37,739 nt of DNA, from positions 1 through 37,739 of the forward strand of contig JAUCBJ010003880.1 of assembly GCA_032718475.1 (NCBI GenBank), in the 5' to 3' direction. The translations under genes and the position numbers were made by a program. The first letter of the stretch is position 1. Each line of letters opens with the position of its first letter. The notes below the pieces were generated by a model. That model saw only the letters and a program-made list of their open reading frames with translations, was not told where the DNA came from and searched no databases. Shown piece after piece: positions 1 to 10,778 of this stretch. This DNA comes from Nemertoderma westbladi. Lineage: Eukaryota > Xenacoelomorpha > Nemertodermatida > Nemertodermatidae.

Positions 1-110
1 CGTGCTGAGGTAGTATTATTATATTATATATATTTTGTTATTGTTATGAAAGATAATATATTTGGAAGGGTTTTTATTCATTTATTTATTCGTTTCACTT
101 ATTTGCACCG

Positions 111-338
111 TCAACGACCGGCGCTTACATCCCGGACCTCCAATATTTGCAATATCTCGAATACCGCCCACATTAATAATTCACCATTCTGAGACTCAGC
201 AAACGATCGTACTGATGAATATTGCAGTTCTGGGTATCTGGTAACCAGTGGGCATTGAGTTATAATATGTAGCATGGTTTGGATACTCCCACATTTACAC
301 ATATACGGGTTAACTATGGATTCTGTGGACAAGCTCAC
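111..338 (-). pseudogene. LINE reverse transcriptase C-terminal scrap
   Basis: This is the last ~75 codons of a non-LTR retrotransposon ORF2. A CxCG-x2-QT-x2-H-x3-QC pattern is visible around residues 14-28, the zinc-knuckle-like tail common at the C-terminus of invertebrate LINE polymerases. It is followed by a hydrophobic helix ending in an ILQILE-type segment. The plus-strand scrap at 11528-11815 has the same order of motifs, so the two probably belong to related families. No RT core lies nearby, so the copy is a 5'-truncated relic. The family assignment is inferred from the motif only. Confidence 0.5.
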
Positions 339-339
339 A

Positions 340-943
340 ACCGAGAGAAAGCCGCCCCAATATTAGATTATTACAACAACATATCCATTGGGTAAGAAAG
401 TGGAGGAGAGCCAGCCCGTCTCTTAATTTTTTACTTTATATTACGCGATCAATTTTCACTCATCTCGTCATGAACCCAACATGTATGTAACCTTTTGTTA
501 AATTTGTTGGCTATGAGTTTGCGGCTGTTTGGGCGGTGTGTGGTAGGCCTACACTTTTCACACTTAAATATTTTGGTTGTGAAATGTTACAGGGCATAGC
601 GATCTGAGATATTTCATTTATATTTTATTATGAGAGGAAGAAGAACATACAACGTTATTTACTATATATGTAACAAAATAATTGTTTTCGGGTTTAACTT
701 GGAAGCCTCCCCAAATAGTTGATATACAATTATATTTAAAATTATTTCCATGGTCATGGTCATTCACCCGTCTTTAATTAGAAATTTGTTTGCATGAAAG
801 ACAGTTTAGTTTAGTTTTTACTGATTTATTATCTCTTATCTGACTGGGGTAATAATAAAGGATAGGATAAATGGAAGCAAAGTGTGACAGTAACAAATAT
901 TTCCCCGTCACCCTAGCATGTCTTAAGTATATGATATATCAAA
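340..943. other. AT-rich intergenic DNA, no gene seen
   Basis: No ORF with recognisable motifs. It contains the palindromic word TAGGCCTA near 544 and several A/T runs, and I see no repeat unit or RNA gene. Confidence 0.4.
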
Positions 944-992
944 GGGGGAAGTTTGGATTCACTGCATAAATGCAGTTCACCAAACTTCCCCC
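944..992. repeat. Perfect two-tier hairpin
   Basis: GGGGGAAGTTTGG at 944-956 pairs with CCAAACTTCCCCC at 980-992. Inside, ACTGCAT (961-967) pairs with ATGCAGT (970-976). This gives a 13-bp outer stem, a small asymmetric interior loop and a 7-bp inner stem. A further C-rich copy of the arm, ACTTCCCCCTTCCCCC, follows just downstream. It may be a MITE remnant or a structured RNA; there is no coding context. Confidence 0.6.
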
Positions 993-994
993 GA

Positions 995-1790
995 ATGCAC
1001 ACTGTAACTTCCCCCTTCCCCCAAATATCCACTGTTGAATTAATTTGAAGCGATATAATAAGTACAAAATTGTGCGAGTTTTTAATTGTGTGGTCCATTT
1101 GTTGTTTGATCTCTATTTATTGTTTTAAGTGCATTTAATATCACACTGGTTTTTAGAATATTATACTATACAACCTTATGTTTTATTAATTTACCCAATC
1201 GAAGCCTCATAAGGGCCGGTTATTTGTACGCATATCCCCTAATGCGCTCAGTAAGGTTCAAACAACATATTAATATGAAAATAAAGTATCTGCAAAGAAA
1301 AGAACCCAATACTATATAATTTGACCTTATTAAAAAATTTGCACTTTTGCACACTTATTTGTACAAATGCACTTTAGCAGATCGTAATGGTGGCTCTTAT
1401 TTAACAAACTTATGTTTATCCTCTACCGATCTACGATGGTGTATGATCAAGTGTCAGTCGCTAAAAGTGTCAAAAATCCAATTTAATAAATCTGGATTTG
1501 CGATTTTGGACCATATTCATGGACATTTTAAGTCACTTTATAGACATAAAAAGTTAAACAAATGTTACGATTATAGTTAGAAATCATTCCAAACTACATT
1601 TTAACCCAAGTAATAACATTCTACGATGAATAGAACTGGAAATAATAGTGTTTGAAATATCGAAAAAATGTTCACTATTTAAGTGCATTTTGCACTAAGT
1701 GCACATAAGTCTTTTCCCAAGTTTTATCCTATTTCACACACTATGATCTATTCTCTATCCAATGAAAAAAGTTTCAGATTAAACGGCACT
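995..1790. other. AT-rich DNA, no gene seen
   Basis: The ORF at 1347-1580 has no recognisable motif and is likely chance. TGCACTT-like words recur near 1340-1375 and 1680-1705, but I could not define a clear terminal repeat. Confidence 0.35.
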
Positions 1791-1792
1791 GT

Positions 1793-1992
1793 AGAACCGA
1801 AGTTATTTATGTTTAAAAATAGTCACTCGAAAATTTCAAATTCACTTGCTCACATAGTCTAGTGGTTATCAATAACGTTAATGAAACCTAAGTTCGCGGG
1901 TTCGAAATCCAATATTGACCTGACCATTCTTAATTTTTTTACAAAAAAAATTATTTTTATTTTTTCACTAAAATCGCTCTAACTTCGGTTCT
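1793..1992. repeat. 200-bp unit bounded by 13-bp inverted repeats
   Basis: AGAACCGAAGTTA (1793-1805) is the exact reverse complement of TAACTTCGGTTCT (1980-1992). The interval contains a tRNA-like block and a T-run. This could be a MITE, or a SINE caught between inverted copies; no target duplication was recognised outside the arms. Confidence 0.5.
1849..1940 (+). tRNA. tRNA-like pol III unit or tRNA-derived SINE head, probably a pseudogene
   Basis: An A-box-like TAGTCTAGTGG sits at 1855-1865. A B-box-like GGTTCGAAATCC sits at 1899-1910, a spacing normal for a tRNA. A run of seven T at 1934-1940 could terminate RNA polymerase III. The T-stem and acceptor do not pair well by eye, so a functional tRNA is unlikely. 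A degenerate tRNA or SINE head is the better reading. Confidence 0.35.
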
Positions 1993-1994
1993 GG

Positions 1995-3740
1995 TGGTCC
2001 AAATTCAATAAAATTGGTATATTCTTTGCCGTAATTTTTTTCTTAATCTTTTGAGAAGGGGTTATTTTTGGCCCCCAAAAAAATAAAAAAAGGGCCAAAA
2101 TAACGCGATATTTTTCGACCCTTAAAATTCGTAATTTTAATTATAAATGTTAAGAAAAAAGATAGCGGAGTTAATTTGATACTTTTTACAGGTACTTTTG
2201 GCGCAATACGCTAAATTAGAATGGAATAGCGATTTGTTAAAAAAAAATTCGTCCCTTTTTATAAATAATATATTTCACACGATCGCCTGCCGCTCCAGTT
2301 TTATAATACCTCCGGCGCTGTGATTAACGCTGTTAGATAGATAATTTAACGCACTATAAGTCTGTGTAAACAAATCTCCCATAAGTTAAGTAGTTTTCGA
2401 GCTAGACGATTTCCCGCGAAGCAAGTTTGAAGCGCGAAATTATAATTTTGGCCCTCATTTTTTTAATATCATCCTTGGAGCAAAACCGATAGCATATTTG
2501 AATTCCCCGTATGGATATTGACTGTATAGAATGTACCTTAACCAACTAAAGTTAAAAATAAAAAATTATTCGATAAAAACTACTTTACAAATTCTGGCCC
2601 TTTTTGGCCCCTATTGCCGACATATTTTTTGTACCCCCACTCGATAGGAACGTAGCCCCAATGGTCTTCTACGAGTTTCATAAAATAATTTGTGGATTCC
2701 TACCCGCGTTGTCGAATTAAACATTTCGGAAATAAGTTTTCCAAAAAAGACGGACAAAAACGTACAAATTTACAGCCCCTTTTTCCACCCGAAATTTTAA
2801 TAAATATCTTACCCCCATTCGATACAAAGGTAGTACCACTCTTCCCCTTTCCAACCGCGTTACTTTTGTCCCCGTACGATTAATTTTAGCCGAGTTATAG
2901 CGGATCCCGCAAAGTCATTTTGTCCGTTTTTTCAACTTTGACGGACATTTTCGGAAAAAAGGCGTGGTAATCTTTTTTGAAAAAAAAAACGAATTCACTA
3001 ATTAATCCCTTCTATCGTATCCCGGCGTCGGCTAAGCAATAACCTAGGGTTTTTTCGAGCCACTGTAGAGCGCCTTTCAAAAAAATTTTAAAATTGACGA
3101 AAAAATGACGGTTTTTTGTCCGCCGTGTCCGTCGAAGGGTTAGATTTAATAATGTTAGAGTTGCTAATATCTTAGAATTCCGAGCCGCTCCCCTGGTGAG
3201 AAAATAAAAAAAGTTGGCCAGTTCCTTTATCGAAAAGTCCCCCAGAATCCCAAGTTAACCTATATAGTTAGCGATGGCCTGCGGCTTTAGGAGCGGCCGC
3301 GGTATTCACCTCCCTCATAGCGGCCGCGGCGGTGTTGCGTCAAATGGAGAAATATTTATCCCACCAAGGGATCTGTGGACGTACTTATTTATTAAATATC
3401 TAGAGAACTATCCAATGAAAATCCTTCAAATTTTCAAATTAGCTTCCTAATAAGTAATGGGAAATGTTTGCTTTTCAAAATTTAAAATTTTTCCAATATT
3501 TCAAAAATCATTTTTTTACATTCACTGTGTGGACATTGCTTTTGGTGACGTCATAATTATGTGTGTTGTGCCTGAGTGTGTTTAGATGTCCACAAACCCC
3601 AACTGGTGTCAAGACACATACGAAAATTAATGTCCACAGTCCACAACTAGTGTAACACATACAGTATATGGGAAAGGAAACTGAAATGCTTTGTTTTTAT
3701 GCAACTTCATGGATATGATTCTAGTAATTGGATTACTTGG
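1995..3740. other. AT-rich relic DNA with GGCCC/TTTTT motifs
   Basis: No protein motif was found; the 2692-2883 ORF is not convincing. The stretch is full of T/A runs interrupted by GGCCC words (2068-2098, 2600-2612). Two NotI-type GCGGCCGC words lie 27 bp apart at 3293 and 3320. It looks like decayed transposon DNA of unknown class. Confidence 0.3.
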
Positions 3741-4224
3741 CCAGGTCAGTACATTACAAAGAGATAGTGTTCTTTTACACTCGTGAATAATTATTGTAAA
3801 AGTTAATATTTCTCTATTAGTTACCTAAAGACTACTTGTGATACAAGTTTCCATAGTTTACTCATTTACTATAACAATGGGTTTTCACTTAGTCGATAGC
3901 GATAGCCCTGAACAATTCCCCCTGTATCAATGCGTACAAGTTAGCATGTAGCAATTTGTTTTGAAAATACTTGCAGTTTCAAGAAATAAACCGTAATACT
4001 GCCATCACTGCTCAAAATATTCTTTTTTTCTGCGGGAAGACTAATTAATTTTAGGTTGTATATAAATACAAATATAGTGGCGCACAACAATTAATGATAT
4101 AACTCTTATCATTCAATTATATTAATTATGAATTTTATGCTTTAAAATTATTTGGACCCTTCTACAGTACGTATTGTAAGAGCAACAGACGCTAAGAATA
4201 GGCCTTATATAATAATTTAACAAA

Positions 4225-4835
4225 AACACACCGTTCCAAATACTGTCCCTTGCGCACATCTGGGGACATTAGTTTTTGTATTGTTTTTCTGCAGCCCATA
4301 CGTTATGTAGTTGCAATGGACATTAAGAAAATTTTTTATATATTGACGAAAACACACCGTTCTAAATACTGTCCCTTGCGCACATCTGGGGACATTAGTT
4401 TTTGTATTGTTTTTCTGCAGCCCATACGTTATGTAGTTGCAATGGACATTAAGAAAATTTTTTATATATTGACGAAAACACACCGTTCTAAATACTGTCC
4501 CTTGCGCACATCTGGGGACATTAGTTTTTGTATTGTTTTTCTGCAGCCCATACGTTATGTAGTTGCAATGGACATTAAGAAAATTTTTTATATATTGACG
4601 AAAACACACCGTTCTAAATACTGTCCCTTGCGCACATCTGGGGACATTAGTTTTTGTATTGTTTTTCTGCAGCCCATACGTTATGTAGTTGCAATGGACA
4701 TTAAGAAAATTTTTTATATATTGACGAAAACACACCATTCTAAATACTGTCCCTTGCGCACATCTGGGGACATTAGTTTTTTTAGTGCTGGGAGTATTAT
4801 ATTAGGTCCTACGTATAGTTGCAATGAATGTTAAG
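4225..4835. repeat. 126-bp tandem array, left arm
   Basis: The word TGCGCACATCTGGGGACATT recurs at 4251, 4377, 4503, 4629 and 4755, a strict 126-bp period. The first four units are nearly identical, and the fifth diverges into the arm sequence leading to the GTGCTGGGAGTATTATATTA block. Because 126 is a multiple of three, open frames appear on both strands; these are by-products of the periodicity, not genes. Confidence 0.85.
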
Positions 4836-4844
4836 AATATTTAA

Positions 4845-5235
4845 TATATTAGCAAAAACATACTGTCCTTTACGCAATCTGGGGACATTGGTTTTTGTAT
4901 AGGTGAGATAGGATCTACGTGAACCATGTCCTGGAATATAGTGTCGTCATTCAGGTCCCTGCCCCCCCCCCCCCCCAGGGTTTTTTCTAAATATGTTAGG
5001 GAAATTTATAAATGAAAATAGCGATTTATAAATTTTTATACTTGTTTAGAAATTGGTCACATAGAGACTAACCAATTCGCGCGGGAAGGTTTTAAAATTT
5101 ACATGCATTTAACTCAGAATATTATTTCTCGTTTTCTCCTTCACTAAAACCCTATCTACACCGTCATTTTTTAATGAACTCGTTTGAAATTTTCAGTGAA
5201 TGGTCTTGACATATTCACATATTGGCCATTGATCA
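4845..5235. other. Palindrome left-arm inner part with a poly-C run
   Basis: No gene. A 15-base C run lies at 4962-4976. From about 5118 to 5217 the sequence is the reverse complement of about 6690-6790. The stretch 4835-5117 has no partner on the right, where the LINE scrap sits instead. Confidence 0.5.
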
Positions 5236-6555
5236 GGGGCGGTATTCATAAATGTGACTAACTAGGAACTTAGTCCTACTGTAGTCACATCAAGTTAGTA
5301 AGTGCTTGTACTAATTCGGTATTCAGAGAAGTTGGTGCTACTGTACTTATTACTAACGTATTTAGTACTAGTTGTTGCTAAACTCGTATTCATAGAATTT
5401 AGTCTTAATTAAGTTAGTATTAGCTGTAACTTAAATTTCTAGTCACATGAAGATGTGACTAAGTTGGTAAGACCGCTTACTTATTGCATATTGGCCTTCA
5501 TACATACAGTATGGTTATTATGTTACTGACGACTCCGGCCACATTATACTCTCTCTTGTTTTTCTAGCATTCTGTGTTCATTGCAAATGTGTTGTTGCAG
5601 AGAAACTGTCAAATGTAAGGACATAAAGCTTGTTGTTTTTTAAACATATATCCGACTTAAATTTCCAAATTCCAGCTTACATTCTTGAATGGTGAGATTG
5701 CTGCCGAACGGTCCTCGTCCGTTGAAAAATGTGTTTTGCTAAAGAATTCTACCATTCGCGAACTTTCGCAAGATGAAAAAGCGGTATCGTTCCCACTTCA
5801 TTAATTTCATCTCTATTACCGAATGTAAATAATGGTATTCGATAATGCAATGGTAGCCAATTGAATTATCGCCTTACTAACTGACTAAAAATGATAATTT
5901 TCACTATAATTTTAATAGGAAATCACTAAAATATTCAGTTTCCGCTAAAATCTATTAATTAACATGAAATCTATTAATTAACATAAAATCTATAAATAAA
6001 CATTAAATCTATTAATTATAAATTATTGCTAAAATGTGGGAAAGGGCATGTTACAGTGCCACTAATAATGAAGGGATTTTATTATAACAGGCCGTAACAG
6101 ATTTATTTTTGATGAAAATATATTTTAGTGATAATTAAATTGAGTGGAGGAAATATATATTTGATAACGAAAAAAATTTACTGAAAAACAGGAATTGTTT
6201 TAGTGACCAATAAAATTAATGGGTTTTAATGTAGACTACCAGTTCAAGTAAAACAGTAAACATAGAGACATGCAGGGCATAGCTACCGACCTTAAGTTGA
6301 AACTGAAAGCTTTTTGATAAACATAAGTTAAAGTACTGGCACTGCTAAAAAATAGGCTAGAACTAAGTTTAGTAACAGTTTATGAATACTGTACTGATTT
6401 TTTTTAAGGGCTAGTTGAAACTAAGTTAAGTCAATGCTCTTACTAAAATCAGTTGTTTTTAGTAACAGATAGCTCTTACTAAACATAGTTGCAGCTCTTA
6501 CTAAAAGCTGTCACTAAGTAGCTGTAACTAATATTAACTCTATGAATACCGCCCC
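5236..6555. mobile_element. 1.3-kb TIR element (MITE-like)
   Basis: It begins GGGGCGGTATTCATA (5236-5250) and ends with the exact reverse complement TATGAATACCGCCCC (6541-6555). The subterminal ~200 bp on both sides are rich in TTAGT/ACTAA words, which make long imperfect inverted arms. The interior holds about four copies of a ~20-bp ATCTATTAATTAACAT-like repeat (5948-6025). No transposase is encoded, so it is non-autonomous. I could not define a target duplication beyond a single base. Confidence 0.6.
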
Positions 6556-6794
6556 AGAAGACAAATGTTAACTAAAAAAATGAAAAAATATTAACTAAAT
6601 GTGTTTTATTTTCGGCCGATATTTTCAGATTATCGGCTCAAAACATAACTTACGCTCGAAATTTCAAAATTCTGTCTACAAGTTTTATTGGTTAATGTCA
6701 AGACCATTCACTCAAAATTTCAAACTAATTGATTAATAAATGACGGAGTAGATCGATTTTGAATGAAGGAAAAAATGAGAAATAATATCATCGC

Positions 6795-7527
6795 CCTGAT
6801 GCTCTCTAGTACGCTAACAGATGCACAGTTTCTACTAAATAAAGTGGAGAGGGCTGCTAAGGAGGTTGGATTGCATATAAATGCTACCAAGACCGAATTC
6901 ATGACCTTTAATGTTGATGGAAACTTGACAACCATTGATAATAATCAACTAAGGCAGGTCGATGACTTCCAGTACCTTGGATCATGGATAGAGAGTACCA
7001 AAAAGGACATAGAAGTTAGGAAAGCAAAGGCTTGGGTAGCTCTATCAAAAATGGATACCATCTGGAAATCGGATCTCTCCAGGCACCTGAAGACTAAGTT
7101 CTTTCGAGCCACAGTGGAAAGTGTATTTTTATACGGGGGTGAGACCTGAACACTGACTAAATCACTTGAACAACGAATTGATGGTTGCTACACAAGACTA
7201 CTAAGGGCAGCCCTAAATATCAGCTGGAGACAACACATGAAAAACGCCGAGCTGTATGGTACAATACCACCTGTATCAACCACCCTCCGTGAACGCAGAT
7301 TAAGATTCAGTGGGCACTGCTGGCGAAGTAAAGACGAGGTCATACCAGATCTACTTCTCTGGCAACCAACTCATGGAAAGCGTAGTCGTGGACGACCGGC
7401 CTTAACATATATAGATCAACTTGAAAGGGATACTGAACTTGGGAGAAACGAAATTGGGACAACTATGGAGAATCGGGAAGCCTGGAAGGATCTCATTTCC
7501 ACTGTCCGAGTTCGCTCGACCCAGTAG
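6795..7527 (+). pseudogene. RTE-like LINE, RT C-terminal part, one nonsense codon
   Basis: The frame starts in the palm/thumb of a LINE reverse transcriptase. It shows a GLHINATKT motif-D block, FQYLGSWIES, then FLYGGET, and the tail block LRFSGHCWRS followed by LLLWQP. It aligns in order with the C-terminal half of the longer minus-strand copy at 9062-10482, but it is clearly diverged. The frame is broken only by TGA at 7147-7149, where the family has a tryptophan after GGET. The 3' end runs into an AGT trinucleotide tail (7525-7539). It is a 5'-truncated insertion inside the right half of the palindrome. There is no endonuclease and no catalytic YADD/FADD box. Confidence 0.75.
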
Positions 7528-7539
7528 TAGTAGTTGTAG

Positions 7540-8060
7540 TAACATTCATTGCAACTATACGTAGGACCTAATATAATACTCCCAGCACTAAAAAAACTAA
7601 TGTCCCCAGATGTGCGCAAGGGACAGTATTTAGAATGGTGTGTTTTCGTCAATATATAAAAAATTGTCTTAATGTCCATTGCAACTACATACCGTATGGT
7701 CTGCAGAAAAACAATACAAAAACTAATGTCCCCAGATGTGCGCAAGGGACAGTATTTAGAACGGTGTGTTTTCGTCAATATATAAAAAATTGTCTTAATG
7801 TCCATTGCAACTACATACCGTATGGTCTGCAGAAAAACAATACAAAAACTAATGTCCCCAGATGTGCGCAAGGGACAGTATTTAGAACGGTGTGTTTTCG
7901 TTAATTTATTAATATTATTATATATTCTTAACGTCCATTGCAACTACCTACATAAGTAGAACGTAGGGCATAATATAATACCCTCAGCACTAAAAAACTA
8001 ATGTCCCCAGATGTGCGCAAGGTACAGTACACTATTTAGAATGGATGTGTTTTCGTTAAA
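7540..8060. repeat. 126-bp tandem array, right arm (inverted)
   Basis: This is the reverse complement of the left-arm array. GATGTGCGCAAGGGACAGTA recurs with a 126-bp period for three clear units (from about 7610, 7736 and 7862) and a decayed fourth near 8010. The array is shorter than on the left, so the arms have changed copy number independently. Confidence 0.8.
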
Positions 8061-8519
8061 TTATTATAATGTCTATTTCCACTACAGTAGGCCTACGTAG
8101 AAGGGTCTAAAAAACTAAAGGTATAAAATTAATGATATAATTAATATAATTGAATGAGGTGAATGTAATTTGAATGATAAGAGTTATATCATATATCGTT
8201 GTGCTCCACCTTGTTTGTTTAAACATGAATTTAATTAGTGCCCCCGCAGAAAAAAAGTAGCAGTGGCCGTATATTTTTATATTGTGTCCATATATTTTTT
8301 AAAAAATTTCTACATGCTTGTATGCATAGTGCATGCGGGATTGTTTAGCACTATCGACTAAGTGAAAATCCATTGTTATAGTAACTGAGGAAAGTTGCAC
8401 CACAAGGGGTGCTTAGGTAACTCATAAGTAAAAATTAACTTTTACAATTATTCACGAGTGTATAAAAACAATAAAAAAACATTATCTAGGGATTGCCTGA
8501 GCTGCATTGTCTCAAAGAC

Positions 8520-8898
8520 AGACCTGACTAACTAACCCATAAATAATTGAACATAACTCATAATATACTTAATTTCAACCACAAACCGGGGTCGTTAAAA
8601 ATTAAGCTCACTGGGGACATTGTGACGTCACAAAATGACGTAGATAATGTGTGTATACTTATCACTGTTATAGTGGGGACATCAATATTTACACCCCATA
8701 CACACCGAACACATACGAGTGCGGCTTAACACAAACCAAGTGGGGACTGAGCCTAAATATGGTGAAATTTTATATTTAGACTAATTTGGCAATGAAGATT
8801 TCGAATTTCCAGTCAGAACGTTCTGGGGTCGTCCCCAGTTCGTGAAACGTCCCTAGAACGTGGGTATTGTATGGCACTTACGTCCACAGTATGTAGCG
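8520..8898. other. No gene; beyond the palindrome
   Basis: A CRE-like TGACGTCA lies near 8632 and a short palindrome AGAACGTTCT near 8816. No coding signal was seen. Confidence 0.35.
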
Positions 8899-9061
8899 TT
8901 AACCAGTGCATACTCTTGAGTCGGCCGGGATTTTCCTCCATCTACCAGTTTCAACTGCTAGTCTCATCGATCCGAGATGGAGGCGAGACCATGCAATCCT
9001 GTGAGGTTCGAATACCGCACTACTACTACTAGGATCGGCATGCTGCATTGCAGCTGCATTT

Positions 9062-10485
9062 TTAAGAATGCTGTGCCGGCTTGTCAACAAAATTGCACCG
9101 CCACAACTCCCTATCACCCATGACATTTGCTAGATCATCCGCATCTTTAAGGCCAGTGTCCTTTAAGATGCGTCTCAAGAAAGTCATGGGCTGTCCACCA
9201 TGCTTATTCACTCCATGAGGCTGCCAAAGTACAAGATTATGCACTGGCTGGTCCTCACGGCGAAAGCAATGTCCTGCAAAGCGGAGGCGATTTTGTTCTA
9301 GTGTCAACCTTGGGGGAACCAATGAGACACCTCCAATGTTATATAGTGTCTGGTTGGAGATGTGTGCATTGTACTTGACACAATGTACCCGGCGTAGCAT
9401 TCTTGTGAATGTGCCATCCAGAGATTTGGTGTCCTCAGCAGTTAGAGCCCAGCATGGACTCCCGTAGAGGAGTACTGGAACTACTGCTGCTCTGAATAAT
9501 CGGACCTTAAGTTTCCGATTAATTCTAGGTGACTTCCAAATCCTGGAAAGCCTATTCAAGGCTGCCCATGCCTTTCCCTTACGTATTCGAAGGTCCTCAC
9601 CTGACTTCCGGATCCATGATCCCAGGTAACAGAAGTCGTCCACATGCTCAAGCATACCATCCTTTGAGCTTATGCTCATCCGATCAGAGACGTGCTGAGG
9701 ACTTTCAAAGTGAACTGTCAGAATTTTGGTCTTTCTGGAGTTAATAAAAAGACCAACACTAGAAGCAGCATGTTCTAATGAGCTGAGGAGCCGCTGGGCT
9801 CCCTCTAATGATTCTGAGAGTACTCCTAAGTCATCAGCAAAGTCTAGATCAGTTAGGTACTTGGCAGGATTTCCTCGACTTCTGGAGCCAGTAGGTGGAG
9901 TTATCATCACCCCATCATCATTATGATGATCTAAGGACATGCGTAGAACATAGTCAACCACAATAATGAACAAGAATGGTGCAAGTGTGTCTCCTTGGAG
10001 GACGCCCCATAACACTTCAAATGGTTCTGTGTCACCATCAACAGTAGACACAAATGTTGTCGAACCATCGTATACTGATCTGATTGCTGCAATAATTTCA
10101 TCAGGAATCCCATATAATGAAAGTATGCTGAACATACGTGAGCGAGAGACTGAATCAAAGGCCTTGAAGAAGTCAACAAAGATAACAGCCAGATGCCTGT
10201 CTTTCTTTTTTGATAACTCTTCAATTATCCTTCTAAGTGCCAAAATGGGCTCCATGGTCCCACGACCTTTACGGAACCCATTCTGATTTCCACGTAGCAG
10301 TCTCACAATGGGATCCCTGATGCGATTTAATAGAATTCTATTGTATAGTTTTGCAGCAATCGAGATCAATGAGATTCCCCGAAAAGAACCATAGAGTGTT
10401 AGGTTGCCCTTCTTGGGAACTGGCACCAACTTATTTGTTTTCATTTCTTGTGGGACTCTTGTTGTACGGTACATGTCTACTATGC
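9062..10485 (-). CDS. RTE-like non-LTR reverse transcriptase, partial
   Basis: RNA-dependent DNA polymerase that copies the LINE RNA at a nicked chromosomal target. Residues are counted from an upstream in-frame ATG at 10588, although the first ~35 codons are antisense of the inverted 5' piece. VPVPKKGNL (55-63) and GFRKGRG (104-110) form the fingers. Motif A is FVDFFKAFDSV with the catalytic Asp at 139. Motif B is GVLQGDTLAP (195-204). The FADD box has Asp 252 and 253, followed by GLFINSRKTK. The thumb and connection have YLGSWIR and LLYGSPCWAL, and the tail has LRFAGHCFRRED. All catalytic residues are present and the frame is intact to its stop, so the copy is young. The N-terminus and the endonuclease are missing from this strand, so it cannot be autonomous. 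The RTE-like clade call is by resemblance. Confidence 0.85.
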
Positions 10486-10489
10486 ATTT

Positions 10490-10778
10490 ACACTTCGACC
10501 CTTCTCCAGTGATCACCGCCTTATTATGGCCAAGGTAAGACTTAGTCTGCGTGCTAGCAGAACAACGAAATCTGCCAGGCCGCGGCATGACTGGTCCTCT
10601 CTGTTGAAACAGCCAAGTGTGAGATCCAGCTTCACACTACAGCTGAGCAACAGGTATGAGGCTCTTGCATCTGAGGCGGCAGATCACTGTGAGGGCTATA
10701 CTGCCTTTACAGAAGCAGTTAAGTTAGCAGCTGCAGAAACAGTTCCTGTATACCCTCGAAACAGGAAAAGGGCCCCCT
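10490..10778 (+). pseudogene. Inverted 5' segment: endonuclease C-terminus and linker
   Basis: The plus-strand frame carries RPFSSDHRLIMAKVRLSLR, the SDH block that ends APE-type LINE endonucleases, followed by a charged linker (YDW-like HDWSSLLKQ, then FTEAVKLAAAETVP). It lies head-to-head with the RT of copy 1 and inside the same target duplication. About 100 residues expected between this linker and the RT fingers are missing, consistent with loss at a twin-priming junction. Confidence 0.7.

Larger units (their letters stand above)
3740..8520. mobile_element. Large imperfect palindrome (foldback-like element)
   Basis: Left-arm blocks recur as reverse complements in reversed order on the right. 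The CACTCGTGAATAATTATTG region near 3780 matches about 8440-8460. CTTAGTCGATAG near 3890 matches near 8350. TGATATAACTCTTATCAT near 4096 matches near 8180. The 126-bp arrays (4211-4830) match 7540-8060. An inner segment (about 5118-5217) matches about 6690-6790. A LINE scrap sits in the right half only, and a TIR element lies near the centre. Outer limits are fuzzy, and the element class (foldback or MULE-like) is an inference. Confidence 0.6.
9021..10778 (-). mobile_element. RTE-like LINE copy 1 with inverted 5' segment and 11-bp TSD
   Basis: GAATACCGCAC occurs at 9010-9020 and again at 10779-10789, directly flanking the element. The 3' end (left) carries a TAC/AGT trinucleotide tail at 9021-9032, as in the copy near 7530. 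The RT part is on the minus strand up to about 10485. The outermost 5' part (about 10490-10778) is on the plus strand and encodes the end of the endonuclease and the linker. This arrangement is what twin priming produces. Confidence 0.8.

Noticed and set aside
1347-1580. 77-codon plus ORF
   Set aside because: No recognisable motif, in AT-rich relic DNA; most likely chance.
3293-3327. Pair of NotI-type GC words as a CpG island
   Set aside because: Only ~40 bp of GC-rich sequence in AT-rich surroundings, too short to call a promoter island.
4217-4834. Long ORFs on both strands over the 126-bp array
   Set aside because: The unit length is a multiple of three, so any stop-free frame repeats. 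Both strands are open at once and no protein motif is seen.
7416-7943. 175-codon minus ORF and 89-codon plus ORF in the right arm
   Set aside because: These are the same periodic artefact as the left arm; the minus ORF also runs antisense through the LINE scrap.
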